The notes under the pieces are model-generated. The model was not told the DNA's origin. It searched no databases and saw nothing but the letters and a program-made list of their open reading frames with translations. The position numbers and the translations under genes are program-made. Below, one piece after another: positions 44,395 to 53,180 of a stretch of DNA of 64,000 nucleotides (its first letter is position 1; every line of letters starts with the position of its first letter). The DNA lies in NCBI RefSeq assembly GCF_024721155.1, contig NZ_JAHVAP010000001.1, forward strand, positions 806,001 to 870,000. The letters are read 5' to 3'. This DNA comes from Mucilaginibacter phenanthrenivorans (GTDB lineage Bacteria > Bacteroidota > Bacteroidia > Sphingobacteriales > Sphingobacteriaceae).

Positions 44395-45732
44395 ATGAAA
44401 AAATTAAAACAATTCAGGTATCCATTGCTACTGGTAATGGTGCTATTTGCGTTTGCAGGTTGTAAAAAGGACGAAGTTGCTCAACAAGAAGCGGCTAACC
44501 CGATTTCGCCAAGGATCTTTGATAACCTGCGTGATTTTGCGGGCAACAGGATCATCAGCGAGGGTGAAACTGCAAAGTTTAGCGGGATTCAATATACACC
44601 GGCCGGAAAAGTAAAAATCAGCTGGATGGTAAATGGAGTACAAGCTTCAAGTGATACCGCCTTTAATTTTAAGCCAACCGGCGGCGGTGAGTTCACCATA
44701 AAGCTAAAAATTACCTATAACGGTGATAGTAGCGTGCGCAGCACAAAGGTTTTGGTAAATCCTACAACCTATACCCTTAAAAGCTTCGACAAGGTTACCA
44801 TGGCTTATTTAACAAGCGCTGGTGCAGCTGCTAATATCAACTGGGGAATTGTCAGCCACGTGGCCTATAAGGTTGGTTTAGTATCTCCTGATGGCAGCCT
44901 TGATGTGTCCACGGGCGAGATCAATCAAACTGCTGATGAATTGGTGGCAAGATCACACATCAATGGTATTCCTATTATAATGGGCATCAGCGGCAGGCTA
45001 TCGGGCATTGACGGCTGGGCCATCTACGAAACCAATGATTTCGGAACGGCTATAATCAACCCTACTTCGAGAGCGGCGCTGGTGAATTCAGTTAAAACCT
45101 ATGTGACCAACAAACGCATGGATGGCGTTGATATCATGATGACTGATATTAACTCCGGACAAACACCGGATAATATGGCTGCAATTGCGCCATTCTTAGC
45201 GGCGTTGCGTGCAGCACTGCCCGGTAAAATTATCACAGTTACAGTAACAGTTAATTACCAGCATTGGGGATACCCGGATCTTTCATCAGCAGATTGGGTG
45301 AACATCCACGCATTTGAAGACAATATTCACATTGGGCCGGGAGCTCCTGTTGGCCAATCATCCAGCTATGATTTCATGGTATCGAGCGCACAGATCTGGA
45401 CTAATTTCCATTTACCGGCCAACAAAATTGTTGTAGGTATGCCTGCCTTTGGCTTACGTTACGATGAACTGGACGGTAGTGGCAACAACCTGAGCTGGGG
45501 TTCATACAGCTACGCCGCCTACAAAGATATTTTAGCCTTTGACCCGACTGCGTTTGGTAAAGAGGAAACCAACATGGGGCAGGGCATTTATTTTAACGGC
45601 GTTCCGCTGATCACGAAAAAAGCTACCTGGGTTAAAAATAACGGTTTTAAGGGATCGTATTTATGGGCCGAGGATTACGACGTACTGGGTGCAAATTCAC
45701 TTTTGTCGGCCATATTTAATGCGCAAAAGTAA
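44395..45732 (+). CDS. Catalytically degenerate GH18-fold lipoprotein, probable glycan binder
   Basis: 445 residues. Lipobox AFAGC (Cys23), then an Ig/PKD-like domain (about 35-122, with EGETAKF and a strand-rich fold), then a GH18-like barrel (about 130-440). The catalytic motif D-G-x-D-x-D-x-E is replaced by DGVDIMMTD (residues 243-251): the second Asp is Met and the Glu is Thr. Substrate-barrel motifs such as VTMAYLT, PIIMGISGRL, KIVVGMPAFGLRY and GSYLWAEDYD remain. It therefore looks like a chi-lectin-type surface glycan-binding protein, paired with the active GH18 and filling the SusE/F-like slot. Confidence 0.82.
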   Translation: MKKLKQFRYPLLLVMVLFAFAGCKKDEVAQQEAANPISPRIFDNLRDFAGNRIISEGETAKFSGIQYTPAGKVKISWMVNGVQASSDTAFNFKPTGGGEFTIKLKITYNGDSSVRSTKVLVNPTTYTLKSFDKVTMAYLTSAGAAANINWGIVSHVAYKVGLVSPDGSLDVSTGEINQTADELVARSHINGIPIIMGISGRLSGIDGWAIYETNDFGTAIINPTSRAALVNSVKTYVTNKRMDGVDIMMTDINSGQTPDNMAAIAPFLAALRAALPGKIITVTVTVNYQHWGYPDLSSADWVNIHAFEDNIHIGPGAPVGQSSSYDFMVSSAQIWTNFHLPANKIVVGMPAFGLRYDELDGSGNNLSWGSYSYAAYKDILAFDPTAFGKEETNMGQGIYFNGVPLITKKATWVKNNGFKGSYLWAEDYDVLGANSLLSAIFNAQK

Positions 45733-46290
45733 ATTTAGAGATGCTTAACAAGTTTTGGTAATAATAGTTAAGAAAAGTTGAGGCGCAAAATCGGGGTTGA
45801 TCATTCAATCCCGGTTTTTGCTTTTTAAGGGATCTGCTATAGCAGCATCACCTATGAATTTATATTGCGATAATATTGATTTAATTAACCTGAGTTCGAC
45901 ATAAATTTTGGTGGATAGTTCTTTTTATCAGCCACTTGCAATTCTTTGTAAAAGTCATAACATCTGACAATGAGGATGTTCCGCAGCGTTCCGGGTGTTC
46001 CACTTGTAAAAACGGAACGCTTTGGAACGCTATGTTGCTTACACTTGGTCTTTTCGGGTGTGTTTATTTCTGAGCCGCATATATTATTTATGAGTGAATA
46101 TGCCAGGCTATTTATTCAAAATATCATTTAAAATAATTTTGAAATACAATCTTTTAAACTCATCTTTAAGAACCTTATACAAACCAGTTATAATACCGAT
46201 AAGCCTGTTGTCATGAATTTACATTCACCGTGCGTTTATTATTGTGTAGGTATTTTTCTAAAGTCGTTCAACCGATAATTCATTCAAACT
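45733..46290. promoter_or_regulatory. 558-nt intergenic region before AhpD/MFS operon
   Basis: Contains the 3' flank of the GH18-like gene and the promoter region of the downstream operon. An AGCGTTCCG/CGGAACGCT 9-bp inverted repeat (45985-45993 with 46013-46021, 19-nt spacer), with a further GGAACGCT repeat just after, could be an operator. No gene or RNA structure is apparent. Confidence 0.4.
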
Positions 46291-46863
46291 ATGCCACATA
46301 TACCGCTTGAAGAACATTTACCAGGAATTACCGGCCTGTTGGAATACCGAAGAGACACCGCCGAACCTATTCGCGATCTTACACAACTGTTGCTTCGCGG
46401 CCCGTCGTCACTTACGGAGGGCGAGCGTGAGCTTATAGCAACAGTAGTATCAAACGGCAATAAATGCAAGTTCTGTACCGCAGCCCATACCGCTGCGGCT
46501 GATGTGCTTTTGGGCGATACCGTAACTGCCGAACTGGTTAAAACCAATATTTCAGCGGCGCCCGTAAGTGAAAAGATGAAGGCATTGTTGGTAATTGCCG
46601 ACAAGGTTCGGGAAAGTGGTAAGCTTGTTACACCGGCCCACATAGAAAAGGCAAAGGCCGAGGGCGCAACCGACCTGGAGATCCACGACACTGTTCTTAT
46701 TGCCGGTCTTTTTTGCCTGTACAATAAATATGTTGATGGATTAGATACAGCATTGCCTGCCGACGCAGGTTATTTTAATGTACTGGCCGACAGACTGAAG
46801 AATCACGGTTACGCGCGCCTGCCCCAAGGTTATGATCACCTGAAAAAGCAAGTCTCAAATTAA
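46291..46863 (+). CDS. AhpD-like carboxymuconolactone decarboxylase family protein, paralog 1
   Basis: 190 residues, all-helical AhpD-like fold. The active triad is complete: Glu in LTEGERELIA, redox Cys pair in CKFCTAAH and the following His. C-terminal EGATDLEIHDTVLIAGLFCLYNKYVDGLD is the family's tail. AhpD-type enzymes reduce a peroxidase partner or act as peroxidases themselves via the CxxC. It opens a run of four paralogs. The MFS carrier gene follows after 7 nt. Confidence 0.85.
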   Translation: MPHIPLEEHLPGITGLLEYRRDTAEPIRDLTQLLLRGPSSLTEGERELIATVVSNGNKCKFCTAAHTAAADVLLGDTVTAELVKTNISAAPVSEKMKALLVIADKVRESGKLVTPAHIEKAKAEGATDLEIHDTVLIAGLFCLYNKYVDGLDTALPADAGYFNVLADRLKNHGYARLPQGYDHLKKQVSN

Positions 46864-46870
46864 TAGTAAC

Positions 46871-48121
46871 ATGGAAGCATTAACAATCGACTTAGCCGAA
46901 AAGACACAAGTAAAGCGAACTCAACTTTTTGCGTTGTTTACAATCAGTTTTGTAAGTACGGCTTTTGGCGGCGCAGTTTCCACATTAATGTCGGTTTATT
47001 TACCCGACGTTGTGAAGGAGATGCAGGGCCACAAAAGCCCCGAAGAACTAAATTATTTAAGCGGATCTATCAATTCATTGTTCATTTTCGGATGGGCCAT
47101 CGGCGGGTTCCTTTGGGGTGCAATTAGCGACAAAACAGGCAGAAAAAAAGCGCTGATACTGGCTGTTGCCAGTTATGGCATATTTACCATTCTTACCGGG
47201 TTCATGACCAATTGGTATGGTATTATGATATGCCGTTTCTTCAGCGGTTTTGGCGTGGGCGGGGAGTTGGTTATAGCATTTACTTTACTGAGCGAAGTAT
47301 GGCCGCAGAAAACGAAAGCTGTTTACACCGGCATATTATCAATTTCGTTCCCGGTTGGCATCTTCTCTGCAGGGGCTATTAATTTCTTTGTTAGCTCATG
47401 GCGGCAAGGGTTTTTCATCGGCATTGTTCCGGTTTTGCTGGCGTTGCTTACCTTCTTTTTTATTGGTGAGTCGGGTTTATGGGAAAAGCATAAGTCTGAA
47501 CGATTAAACAAGCAGGAAGCAGCAGATCAATTATTTTCGGCTACAAACAGGAAATCTCTGCTTATCGGTTCCTTAATTTTTGGAACGATGTTGATAGGGC
47601 TATGGGCTATTTTTTCATGGATGCCAACATGGATCGGGAGCTTGATTAAAGGTGATTCGCACGAACAACGTGGCTTAAGCATGATGTGCCTTGGAATGGG
47701 AGGTTTAACCGGGGGCTTTTTCTCCGGCTGGCTGGTAAATTTAATGGGGTTACGAAAATCGCTTATTGCCAGCTTTGCGGTGTGCACCATCATGGCGTTC
47801 CTGTTATTTAAAACCAATGCCGGGTTTTCGGGAATTATTTATGCTGAAATTGTCTTGCTTGCCTTATTTTTTGGGGCGAGCCAGGGAATTTTGTCAGTAT
47901 ACATCCCGTTATTGTTTCCAACAGGGGTGCGGGCGACCGCCACCGGGATCTGTTTTAATGCAGGTCGCTTATTTACCGCGGCAGCGGTGTTGTTTGTTGG
48001 CGTATTGGTAATAGTCCTTGGCGGATACAGCAATGCTTTGTTTATTTTTTCGCTGGTGTTTTTGCCGGGGTTATTCATTGTGTTGTTCGCTAAAAATATT
48101 CAACCGGCCGATCATCAGTAA
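46871..48121 (+). CDS. MFS transporter
   Basis: 416 residues with 12 predicted transmembrane helices. MFS motif A appears as GAISDKTGRKKALI between TM2 and TM3. Motifs similar to the aromatic-acid/sialate:H+ symporter branch are seen (RFFSGFGVGGELVIAFTLLSEVWP). It sits between the first and second AhpD-like paralogs in one operon, so the substrate may be what those enzymes work on or protect against. Direction of transport cannot be told. Confidence 0.88.
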   Translation: MEALTIDLAEKTQVKRTQLFALFTISFVSTAFGGAVSTLMSVYLPDVVKEMQGHKSPEELNYLSGSINSLFIFGWAIGGFLWGAISDKTGRKKALILAVASYGIFTILTGFMTNWYGIMICRFFSGFGVGGELVIAFTLLSEVWPQKTKAVYTGILSISFPVGIFSAGAINFFVSSWRQGFFIGIVPVLLALLTFFFIGESGLWEKHKSERLNKQEAADQLFSATNRKSLLIGSLIFGTMLIGLWAIFSWMPTWIGSLIKGDSHEQRGLSMMCLGMGGLTGGFFSGWLVNLMGLRKSLIASFAVCTIMAFLLFKTNAGFSGIIYAEIVLLALFFGASQGILSVYIPLLFPTGVRATATGICFNAGRLFTAAAVLFVGVLVIVLGGYSNALFIFSLVFLPGLFIVLFAKNIQPADHQ

Positions 48122-48123
48122 GC

Positions 48124-48167
48124 AATTAGTGAATTTGCGATTTAGTGATTTAGTGAATTAGCGATTA
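48124..48167. repeat. Imperfect GATTTAGTGAATT direct repeats
   Basis: Four tandem degenerate units of about 10 bp (TTAGTGAATT, TGCGATTTAG, TGATTTAGTG, AATTAGCGAT) lie between the MFS and second AhpD-like genes. Low-complexity extragenic repeat with no coding potential. Confidence 0.5.
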
Positions 48168-48213
48168 AGAAACAGATATAGACGATAAAAAGGAGCTTTA
48201 TAAAAACTAAAAT

Positions 48214-48762
48214 ATGGCACATATCCAGCTTGATAATGATTTACCCGGCATCCGTGGATTGATGGCTTATCGGCCGGAAATAGCTGAGCCATTAAATTTG
48301 CTTGCAGAAACACTGCTGAGAAACGACAATAACACCTTAACCCGTGGGGAACGCGAGCTCATCGGCACCTACGTATCATATCTCAATGATTGCTTTTTCT
48401 GTCAGAATGTTCATGGTGCTTTAGCCGGGCATTACATGCAATGTGATATTGGCGAGATCGAAAATATAAAACAGGATTTCAGGTCGGCAGAGATCTCTCC
48501 AAAGATGAAAACTTTGTTAAGCATAGCTGAAAGTGTTCAAAAAGGAGGGAAGCAGGTAACATCGGCTCAAATTGAAGCAACAAAAGCTGAGGGCGCCACT
48601 GACATTGAAATCCATGATACGGTGTTAATAGCCGCTTCGTTCTGCATGTTTAACCGCTATGTCGACGGCCTCGGCACCTGGGCCCCGCAGGACAAACAAT
48701 TTTATGTAGAAAGAGCGCCACGCCGGGCAGAAGAGGGCTATCAATCGAGCGTTTATAAATAG
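48214..48762 (+). CDS. AhpD-like paralog 2
   Basis: 182 residues. Same architecture as its three neighbours: LTRGERELIGTYVS, redox pair CFFCQNVH, and EGATDIEIHDTVLIAASFCMFNRYVDGLGTW. It shares more with paralogs 3 and 4 than with 1 (FCMxNRYVDGL tail). Peroxidase-related carboxymuconolactone decarboxylase family; partner or substrate unknown. It is 92 nt after the MFS gene and 20 nt before paralog 3. Confidence 0.85.
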   Translation: MAHIQLDNDLPGIRGLMAYRPEIAEPLNLLAETLLRNDNNTLTRGERELIGTYVSYLNDCFFCQNVHGALAGHYMQCDIGEIENIKQDFRSAEISPKMKTLLSIAESVQKGGKQVTSAQIEATKAEGATDIEIHDTVLIAASFCMFNRYVDGLGTWAPQDKQFYVERAPRRAEEGYQSSVYK

Positions 48763-48782
48763 AATCAGTAAATTATTATAAT

Positions 48783-49358
48783 ATGCCACACATTAATTTA
48801 TCAAATGATTTTCCGGGCATCCGAAGCTTATTTGTTTACCGGCCCGAAACTGCTGCGCCTTTGAACGCATTGGTACAAGCAATGCTTCATAACCCACATC
48901 CATCGCTTTCAGCAGGTGAGCGGGAATTGATAGCTACCTATACATCAAACCTGAATACCTGTTTTTACTGCACCAACATTCATGGTGCTATAGCCAAACA
49001 CCAGTTAGGTAATGATGCGGAAATTGTAAAACAGGTATTAGCCAATCCGGACACCGCGCCAGTCAGCAACAAGTTAAAGGCTTTGTTGAAAATTGCCGCA
49101 AAGGTGCAATCGGGTGGTAAAAATGTTACCGATGCGGATGTTGAATTTGCCCGTAGCGAGGGCGCCACTGATCTTGATATTCACGACACCGTATTAATCG
49201 CTGCCGCATTTTGCATGTACAACCGTTATGTAGACGGGCTTGCCACATGGCAACCCAACAACGGCGAATTATATGATAAAATGGGCGAACAACGCGCACG
49301 TGAAGGCTATCTTACGCCGCCCAAAAAAGTAAGCGAAATGGAATTAACCGGGATCTAA
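48783..49358 (+). CDS. AhpD-like paralog 3
   Basis: 191 residues. LSAGERELIATYTS, CFYCTNIH and EGATDLDIHDTVLIAAAFCMYNRYVDGLATW mark the active core. It is slightly longer at the C-terminus (KKVSEMELTGI). The intact Glu, CxxC and His indicate a working thiol redox centre. It is 11 nt ahead of paralog 4, consistent with one transcript. Confidence 0.85.
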   Translation: MPHINLSNDFPGIRSLFVYRPETAAPLNALVQAMLHNPHPSLSAGERELIATYTSNLNTCFYCTNIHGAIAKHQLGNDAEIVKQVLANPDTAPVSNKLKALLKIAAKVQSGGKNVTDADVEFARSEGATDLDIHDTVLIAAAFCMYNRYVDGLATWQPNNGELYDKMGEQRAREGYLTPPKKVSEMELTGI

Positions 49359-49369
49359 CGAAAAAAACA

Positions 49370-49909
49370 ATGGCACATATAGCGTTAAAAAATGAAGAAC
49401 TACCAGGCATAGTAGGCCTTTTAAACTATCGCCACGAAACGGCAAAACCATTACTTGATCTTGCTGAAACCCTGCTACGCGGCCCATCAAGCCTTACCAG
49501 CGGGGAGCGTGAAATAATAGCAGCATCGGTTTCGTGGTGGAATCAATGCCATTTTTGTCATACCTCGCATGCCGCCGCAGCTGCCGCTCATTTGGATAGC
49601 GGACTTAACCTGATCAACGATATTAAAGCGGGGTTACCCAATACTGAAGTATCTGATAAACTGAGGGCTTTACTAAATATTGCACACCAGGTTCAAAGAG
49701 CCGGTAAAAACGTAACAGACGCCGATGTTGCAGCAGCCCGCGAACAGGGTGCGACAGACAGCGAGATCCATGATACTGTGCTCATTGCAGCCGCGTTTTG
49801 CATGTTCAACAGATATGTAGACGGTTTGGGCACCTGGTCGCCACAACCTAATGAAGCTTACAAGGAAATGGGCGAACGAATGGCTTTTGTTGGATACGGG
49901 AAGAGTTAG
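49370..49909 (+). CDS. AhpD-like paralog 4
   Basis: 179 residues. The active centre is LTSGEREIIAASVSWWNQ then CHFCHTSH, with an extra His between the two cysteines' flank. The tail is QGATDSEIHDTVLIAAAFCMFNRYVDGLGTW. It is the shortest paralog. A 7-bp tandem repeat follows, then the DUF3179 protein gene. Confidence 0.85.
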   Translation: MAHIALKNEELPGIVGLLNYRHETAKPLLDLAETLLRGPSSLTSGEREIIAASVSWWNQCHFCHTSHAAAAAAHLDSGLNLINDIKAGLPNTEVSDKLRALLNIAHQVQRAGKNVTDADVAAAREQGATDSEIHDTVLIAAAFCMFNRYVDGLGTWSPQPNEAYKEMGERMAFVGYGKS

Positions 49910-49913
49910 TCAA

Positions 49914-49934
49914 GAGACTAGAGACTAGAGACTA
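49914..49934. repeat. Three tandem copies of GAGACTA
   Basis: Perfect 7-bp unit repeated three times just after the fourth AhpD-like stop. A short simple repeat of this kind is prone to slipped-strand change in copy number. Confidence 0.8.
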
Positions 49935-50023
49935 GAAAAAATGGCCGGACAAATTAGGATTCTGTATTCAATACTTGATAAGTAATTTTGAATAACTATA
50001 TTCAAACCACCAATTATATTTAA

Positions 50024-51220
50024 ATGAGAGATAATAAAACGAACCCGCGGGTGTTTTGGATAGGTTTCTGTTTGCTACTGATCCCGGGGCTGGTACATGC
50101 TTACTTATTAATGCCATTCCCCGGCAGCCAGGACCTTAATGCGATAACCGTATCGTATTACCTCGAAAAAATTGTTACACCGTTACGGATTGTCGGGGCG
50201 CTGATGGTTTTGTTTTACATCATCAAATACTTTGCAGCAAACTCAACAAAAAATAAAATAATAAAAATTGTAGCGCTGCTTTTATTCCTCGGAAGCTTTT
50301 ATGTGAGCGATGTGCTGTACAAGGCTGAAACAATGTTCAGGGAACCCGGCACGGTAAAATTTGCCAATGCTATACACAATAAAGTCCCGGAGCGTTTTGT
50401 GGTGGTTGGGATAGTTAATAATGGTGTAGCAAAGGCGTATCCACTTATTTATTTAGGATATCACCACAAGGTACAGGATAATGTAGGCGGCGAACCCGTG
50501 CTAGTAACTTATTGTACCATGTGCCGCACCGGGCGGGTTTATAGCCCAATTGTCAATGGCAAAAAACAGGAGTTTCGGTTGGTGGGAGCGAGGCACTACA
50601 ATGCCGTAATTGAAGATGCTGATACCAAAACCTGGTGGTACCAGGCTACCGGTAATGCGGCAGCGGGACCGCTAAAAGGTCAGCATTTAACCGAATTGCC
50701 ATATGAGCAGTCTACTTTAAGTGCATGGCTGGCAAAGCATCCGGCATCATTGATCCTGCAACCGGATAAAGATTATAAGGCAGATTATGATGATCTTAAA
50801 AACTACGATCGACTACAGGCTGCAGACAGGGACAGCACAATAAAAAACAAGGATACCGTATACCGGAAAAGCTGGGTTGTTGGCGTAATTGTAAACGGGC
50901 AGGCCAAGGCTTACAATTGGCGCAAACTTGCTAAGGCGAAATTATTGAGTGATAGCCTGGCAAATACTCCTCTGATGGTTGGGTTAGAGAAGGATAGTCT
51001 CAGCTATCACGTTTTAAACAGGACGGTAAATGGTAAAGCACTGCACTTCAGCATCGATCCCACAGGTTCATTGACTGATAAGGAAACCGCATCTACCTGG
51101 AACTGGGATGGCCTGTGCACGGCGGGCTTAAACAAAGGCGCGCAATTAGGCAAGATCCAGGCTTACCAGGAATATTTGCATTCGTGGAAGCATTTTCATC
51201 CATTAACAAAATTTGATTAA
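50024..51220 (+). CDS. DUF3179 membrane protein
   Basis: 398 residues. Three N-terminal transmembrane helices (about 10-30, 52-68, 80-97) precede a large extracytoplasmic DUF3179 domain. The domain shows the Cys pair VTYCTMCRTGRVY, GARHYNAVIEDADTKTWWYQATG, and the second-half SWVVGVIVNGQAKAYNW. The family is of unknown function. Its position 114 nt after four AhpD-like genes, same strand, suggests cotranscription and a thiol-redox link through its own CxxC, which is inference. Confidence 0.8.
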   Translation: MRDNKTNPRVFWIGFCLLLIPGLVHAYLLMPFPGSQDLNAITVSYYLEKIVTPLRIVGALMVLFYIIKYFAANSTKNKIIKIVALLLFLGSFYVSDVLYKAETMFREPGTVKFANAIHNKVPERFVVVGIVNNGVAKAYPLIYLGYHHKVQDNVGGEPVLVTYCTMCRTGRVYSPIVNGKKQEFRLVGARHYNAVIEDADTKTWWYQATGNAAAGPLKGQHLTELPYEQSTLSAWLAKHPASLILQPDKDYKADYDDLKNYDRLQAADRDSTIKNKDTVYRKSWVVGVIVNGQAKAYNWRKLAKAKLLSDSLANTPLMVGLEKDSLSYHVLNRTVNGKALHFSIDPTGSLTDKETASTWNWDGLCTAGLNKGAQLGKIQAYQEYLHSWKHFHPLTKFD

Positions 51221-51237
51221 ATATGAGCGTACTAAAT

Positions 51238-51720
51238 TCATCTTACCCAATGAATTCCGGTAACATCGTTCTGATGAAGGCGTTCTACTAACTGCCCTAC
51301 ATGGTGTTGCAAATGCCGGATATTGTATATATGCAGTTGCATCTTACTCATCGGCAACCATTCAAAGCCGCTGTTACCTGTGGTATCTAAATTAACTACC
51401 AATTCATCAAGGTTGTTTAAGATAGCATCCGCATAACTTATCATGTCTGCTTTTGAATAGGCATCCCGGATAACGATTGGATTATTTTCATGGTCAACAA
51501 ACCCTAATACGTTATAGTTAAAGATATGTCTCGTCCAAGGAACAAATGTGTCATCGCTTTCAGATAAATATAACGCCGTATAAAAAAGCGAGTGGTAAAC
51601 AATCCGCCAGTAGGCATTTTCATAGGTGTTGTTTTCCCATAAATCATCCGGGCACTTTTCAATGGTCTTCAGTATCATTTTTAAGGATGCCTGGTACTGA
51701 GAGATAAGGATACTTTTCAT
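51238..51720 (-). CDS. DinB-like four-helix metalloprotein
   Basis: 160 residues of the DinB/YfiT-like superfamily (unrelated to the polymerase). The metal-site histidines are seen in WRIVYHSLFYTALYL and NIRHLQHHVGQLVERL. The family includes bacillithiol- or mycothiol-dependent transferases and unknown proteins. It is convergent with the DUF3179 gene and separated by 17 nt. Confidence 0.8.
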   Translation of the reverse strand: MKSILISQYQASLKMILKTIEKCPDDLWENNTYENAYWRIVYHSLFYTALYLSESDDTFVPWTRHIFNYNVLGFVDHENNPIVIRDAYSKADMISYADAILNNLDELVVNLDTTGNSGFEWLPMSKMQLHIYNIRHLQHHVGQLVERLHQNDVTGIHWVR

Positions 51721-51890
51721 ACCTATAAATTTAAGGAATTGACAGTTAGTATAATCGTATTGGGCATCAATCTATATTCGGGCGTTATAATGGCCTGATT
51801 TCCCCCTTTGATCGGCATGTTCTCCATCTTTAATGTTAGGTAAATAGGAATAGATTTGTTTTGTAGATTTATTCATTAAAACCTAAAATT

Positions 51891-52286
51891 ATGGAAACCG
51901 GAAATTCAACACCATCAAAAGCTTCATTATGCATCGGCTGGATAATCAGCGGCCTTTGTATCCTTTTCTTCCTTTTCGACTCAATCACCAAAATCATTAA
52001 GGAAGAGCATTCAGTAAAAGGATCAGTTCAATTGGGGTGGCCGGAACATGCCATCCAGGGCATCGGGATAGCATTACTGATCAGTACGATTCTTTACTTA
52101 ATTCCGCGGACGTCAATCCTCGGTGCGATTTTGCTGACAGGTTACCTCGGCGGCGCCATTGCTATAATGATTCGGGCAGAGCAGCAATTATATTTTGCCT
52201 CGGTTTTCGGTTTGCTGGTTTGGCTGGGGCTTTACCTGCGTATTCCTGAGTTGCACAAAATATTGCCGATAAGAAAACAAGACTAA
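51891..52286 (+). CDS. DoxX-like small membrane protein
   Basis: 131 residues with four transmembrane helices (about 11-30, 51-70, 75-93, 98-118). The DoxX-like (PF13564) pattern is seen: CIGWIISGLCILFFLFDS, a LGWPEHAIQGIGIALL loop and TGYLGGAIAIMIR. Members act near thioredoxin-like or quinone-linked redox reactions but the role is unknown. A strong terminator follows. Confidence 0.78.
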   Translation: METGNSTPSKASLCIGWIISGLCILFFLFDSITKIIKEEHSVKGSVQLGWPEHAIQGIGIALLISTILYLIPRTSILGAILLTGYLGGAIAIMIRAEQQLYFASVFGLLVWLGLYLRIPELHKILPIRKQD

Positions 52287-52307
52287 TTTACTTGATGAGA
52301 TATCCTA

Positions 52308-52344
52308 AACAAAGAAGCCTTTCCAGAGGAAAGGCTTCTTTGTT
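52308..52344. terminator. Bidirectional rho-independent terminator
   Basis: 17-bp perfect stem (52308-52324 with 52328-52344), AGA loop, A/T-rich outer part that gives U-runs on both strands. It sits between the convergent DoxX-like and DUF1080 genes. Confidence 0.9.
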
Positions 52345-52364
52345 ATAACAGAGGTAAGTATTTA

Positions 52365-53150
52365 TTATTCCCTTATCCAGATATTTCGGTAGCTGATAGG
52401 CAAGCTTTTATCACCATGTGCCTGCAACCTAAGTGGGGCCGGTCCATGGTTTTCATAAACATGTTTTGTATCTGTTGAAGTAAAACCCTGGACTTCCTGG
52501 TTATTTTGAACCAATACACCATTGAAGAATAGGGTTACACGGGCAGGCGTTTTTACCGAGCCATTATCATTAAATTCAGGAGCAGTATAAGCTATGTCAT
52601 AGACGTTCCACTCGCCGGGTTTTTTCTCCGGGTTTGCTAAAGGGATAGCCTCCCGGTATATGCTGCCCGCCATTCCGTTAACATAGGTTTTGTTGTCGTT
52701 ATTTGAATTATCCAGTACCTGAATTTCATACTTGCCCGACAAGAACACACCGCTGTTACCCCGTTCCTGGCCCTCGCCGGCAATATTTGCAGGGATCCTC
52801 CATTCAATATGTAATTGGTAGCTGGTAAATTGTTTTTTTGTTTCGATATCACCGGTTGCCTTATTTACGGTAATGATGCCATCTGCCACCGTCCATTTTG
52901 CCGGGGACTTACCATCTGCAGAAGTCCACTCATCCAGGTTTTTTCCATCAAATAAAATGATCGCATCAGAGGGAGCGTTACTAAAGGTTTTCCCGGGTAC
53001 AACAACGTTTGGCAATGGCGCATAAACCTCGGCATTGTTTGGATTTGCAGATGGAATATTTGCCTTCCTGATGGCTGACGTTTGCGTTTGACCCTGGACA
53101 AAAGCGACAATGCACAACATCGACGCAGTTAAAATTAAGCTGTTTCTCAT
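52365..53150 (-). CDS. Secreted DUF1080 (3-keto-disaccharide hydrolase-like) protein
   Basis: 261 residues. A signal peptide ends in VQGQ. The DUF1080 concanavalin-like fold shows IILFDGKNLDEWTSADGK, WTVADGIITVNKATGDIETKK, LHIEWRIP, RGNSGVFLSGKYEIQVLDN, GEWNVYDIAYTAPEF and RLQAHGDKSLPISYRNIWIRE at the end. All are standard landmarks. Family members hydrolyse 3-keto-glycosides after oxidation of sugars. It is followed by a FISUMP-type lipoprotein gene upstream on the same strand. Confidence 0.9.
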   Translation of the reverse strand: MRNSLILTASMLCIVAFVQGQTQTSAIRKANIPSANPNNAEVYAPLPNVVVPGKTFSNAPSDAIILFDGKNLDEWTSADGKSPAKWTVADGIITVNKATGDIETKKQFTSYQLHIEWRIPANIAGEGQERGNSGVFLSGKYEIQVLDNSNNDNKTYVNGMAGSIYREAIPLANPEKKPGEWNVYDIAYTAPEFNDNGSVKTPARVTLFFNGVLVQNNQEVQGFTSTDTKHVYENHGPAPLRLQAHGDKSLPISYRNIWIRE

Positions 53151-53180
53151 TTGGGTTTAACTTTTATAGGAATATTAGTA

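Noticed and set aside
46284..46724. Antisense 146-codon frame over the first AhpD-like gene
   Set aside because: Shadow of a gene with complete catalytic residues; Ser/Ala/Val-rich low-complexity translation.
46291..49909. Possible tandem DNA repeat or recent array duplication
   Set aside because: The four AhpD-like genes are related at protein level but clearly diverged in DNA, so they are old paralogs and not a repeat array or CRISPR-like structure.
51238..51720. Considered as a second member of the dinB damage regulon because of the DinB family name
   Set aside because: The DinB-like four-helix family is unrelated to DNA polymerase IV, and no CTAA-n5-TTAG box lies upstream.
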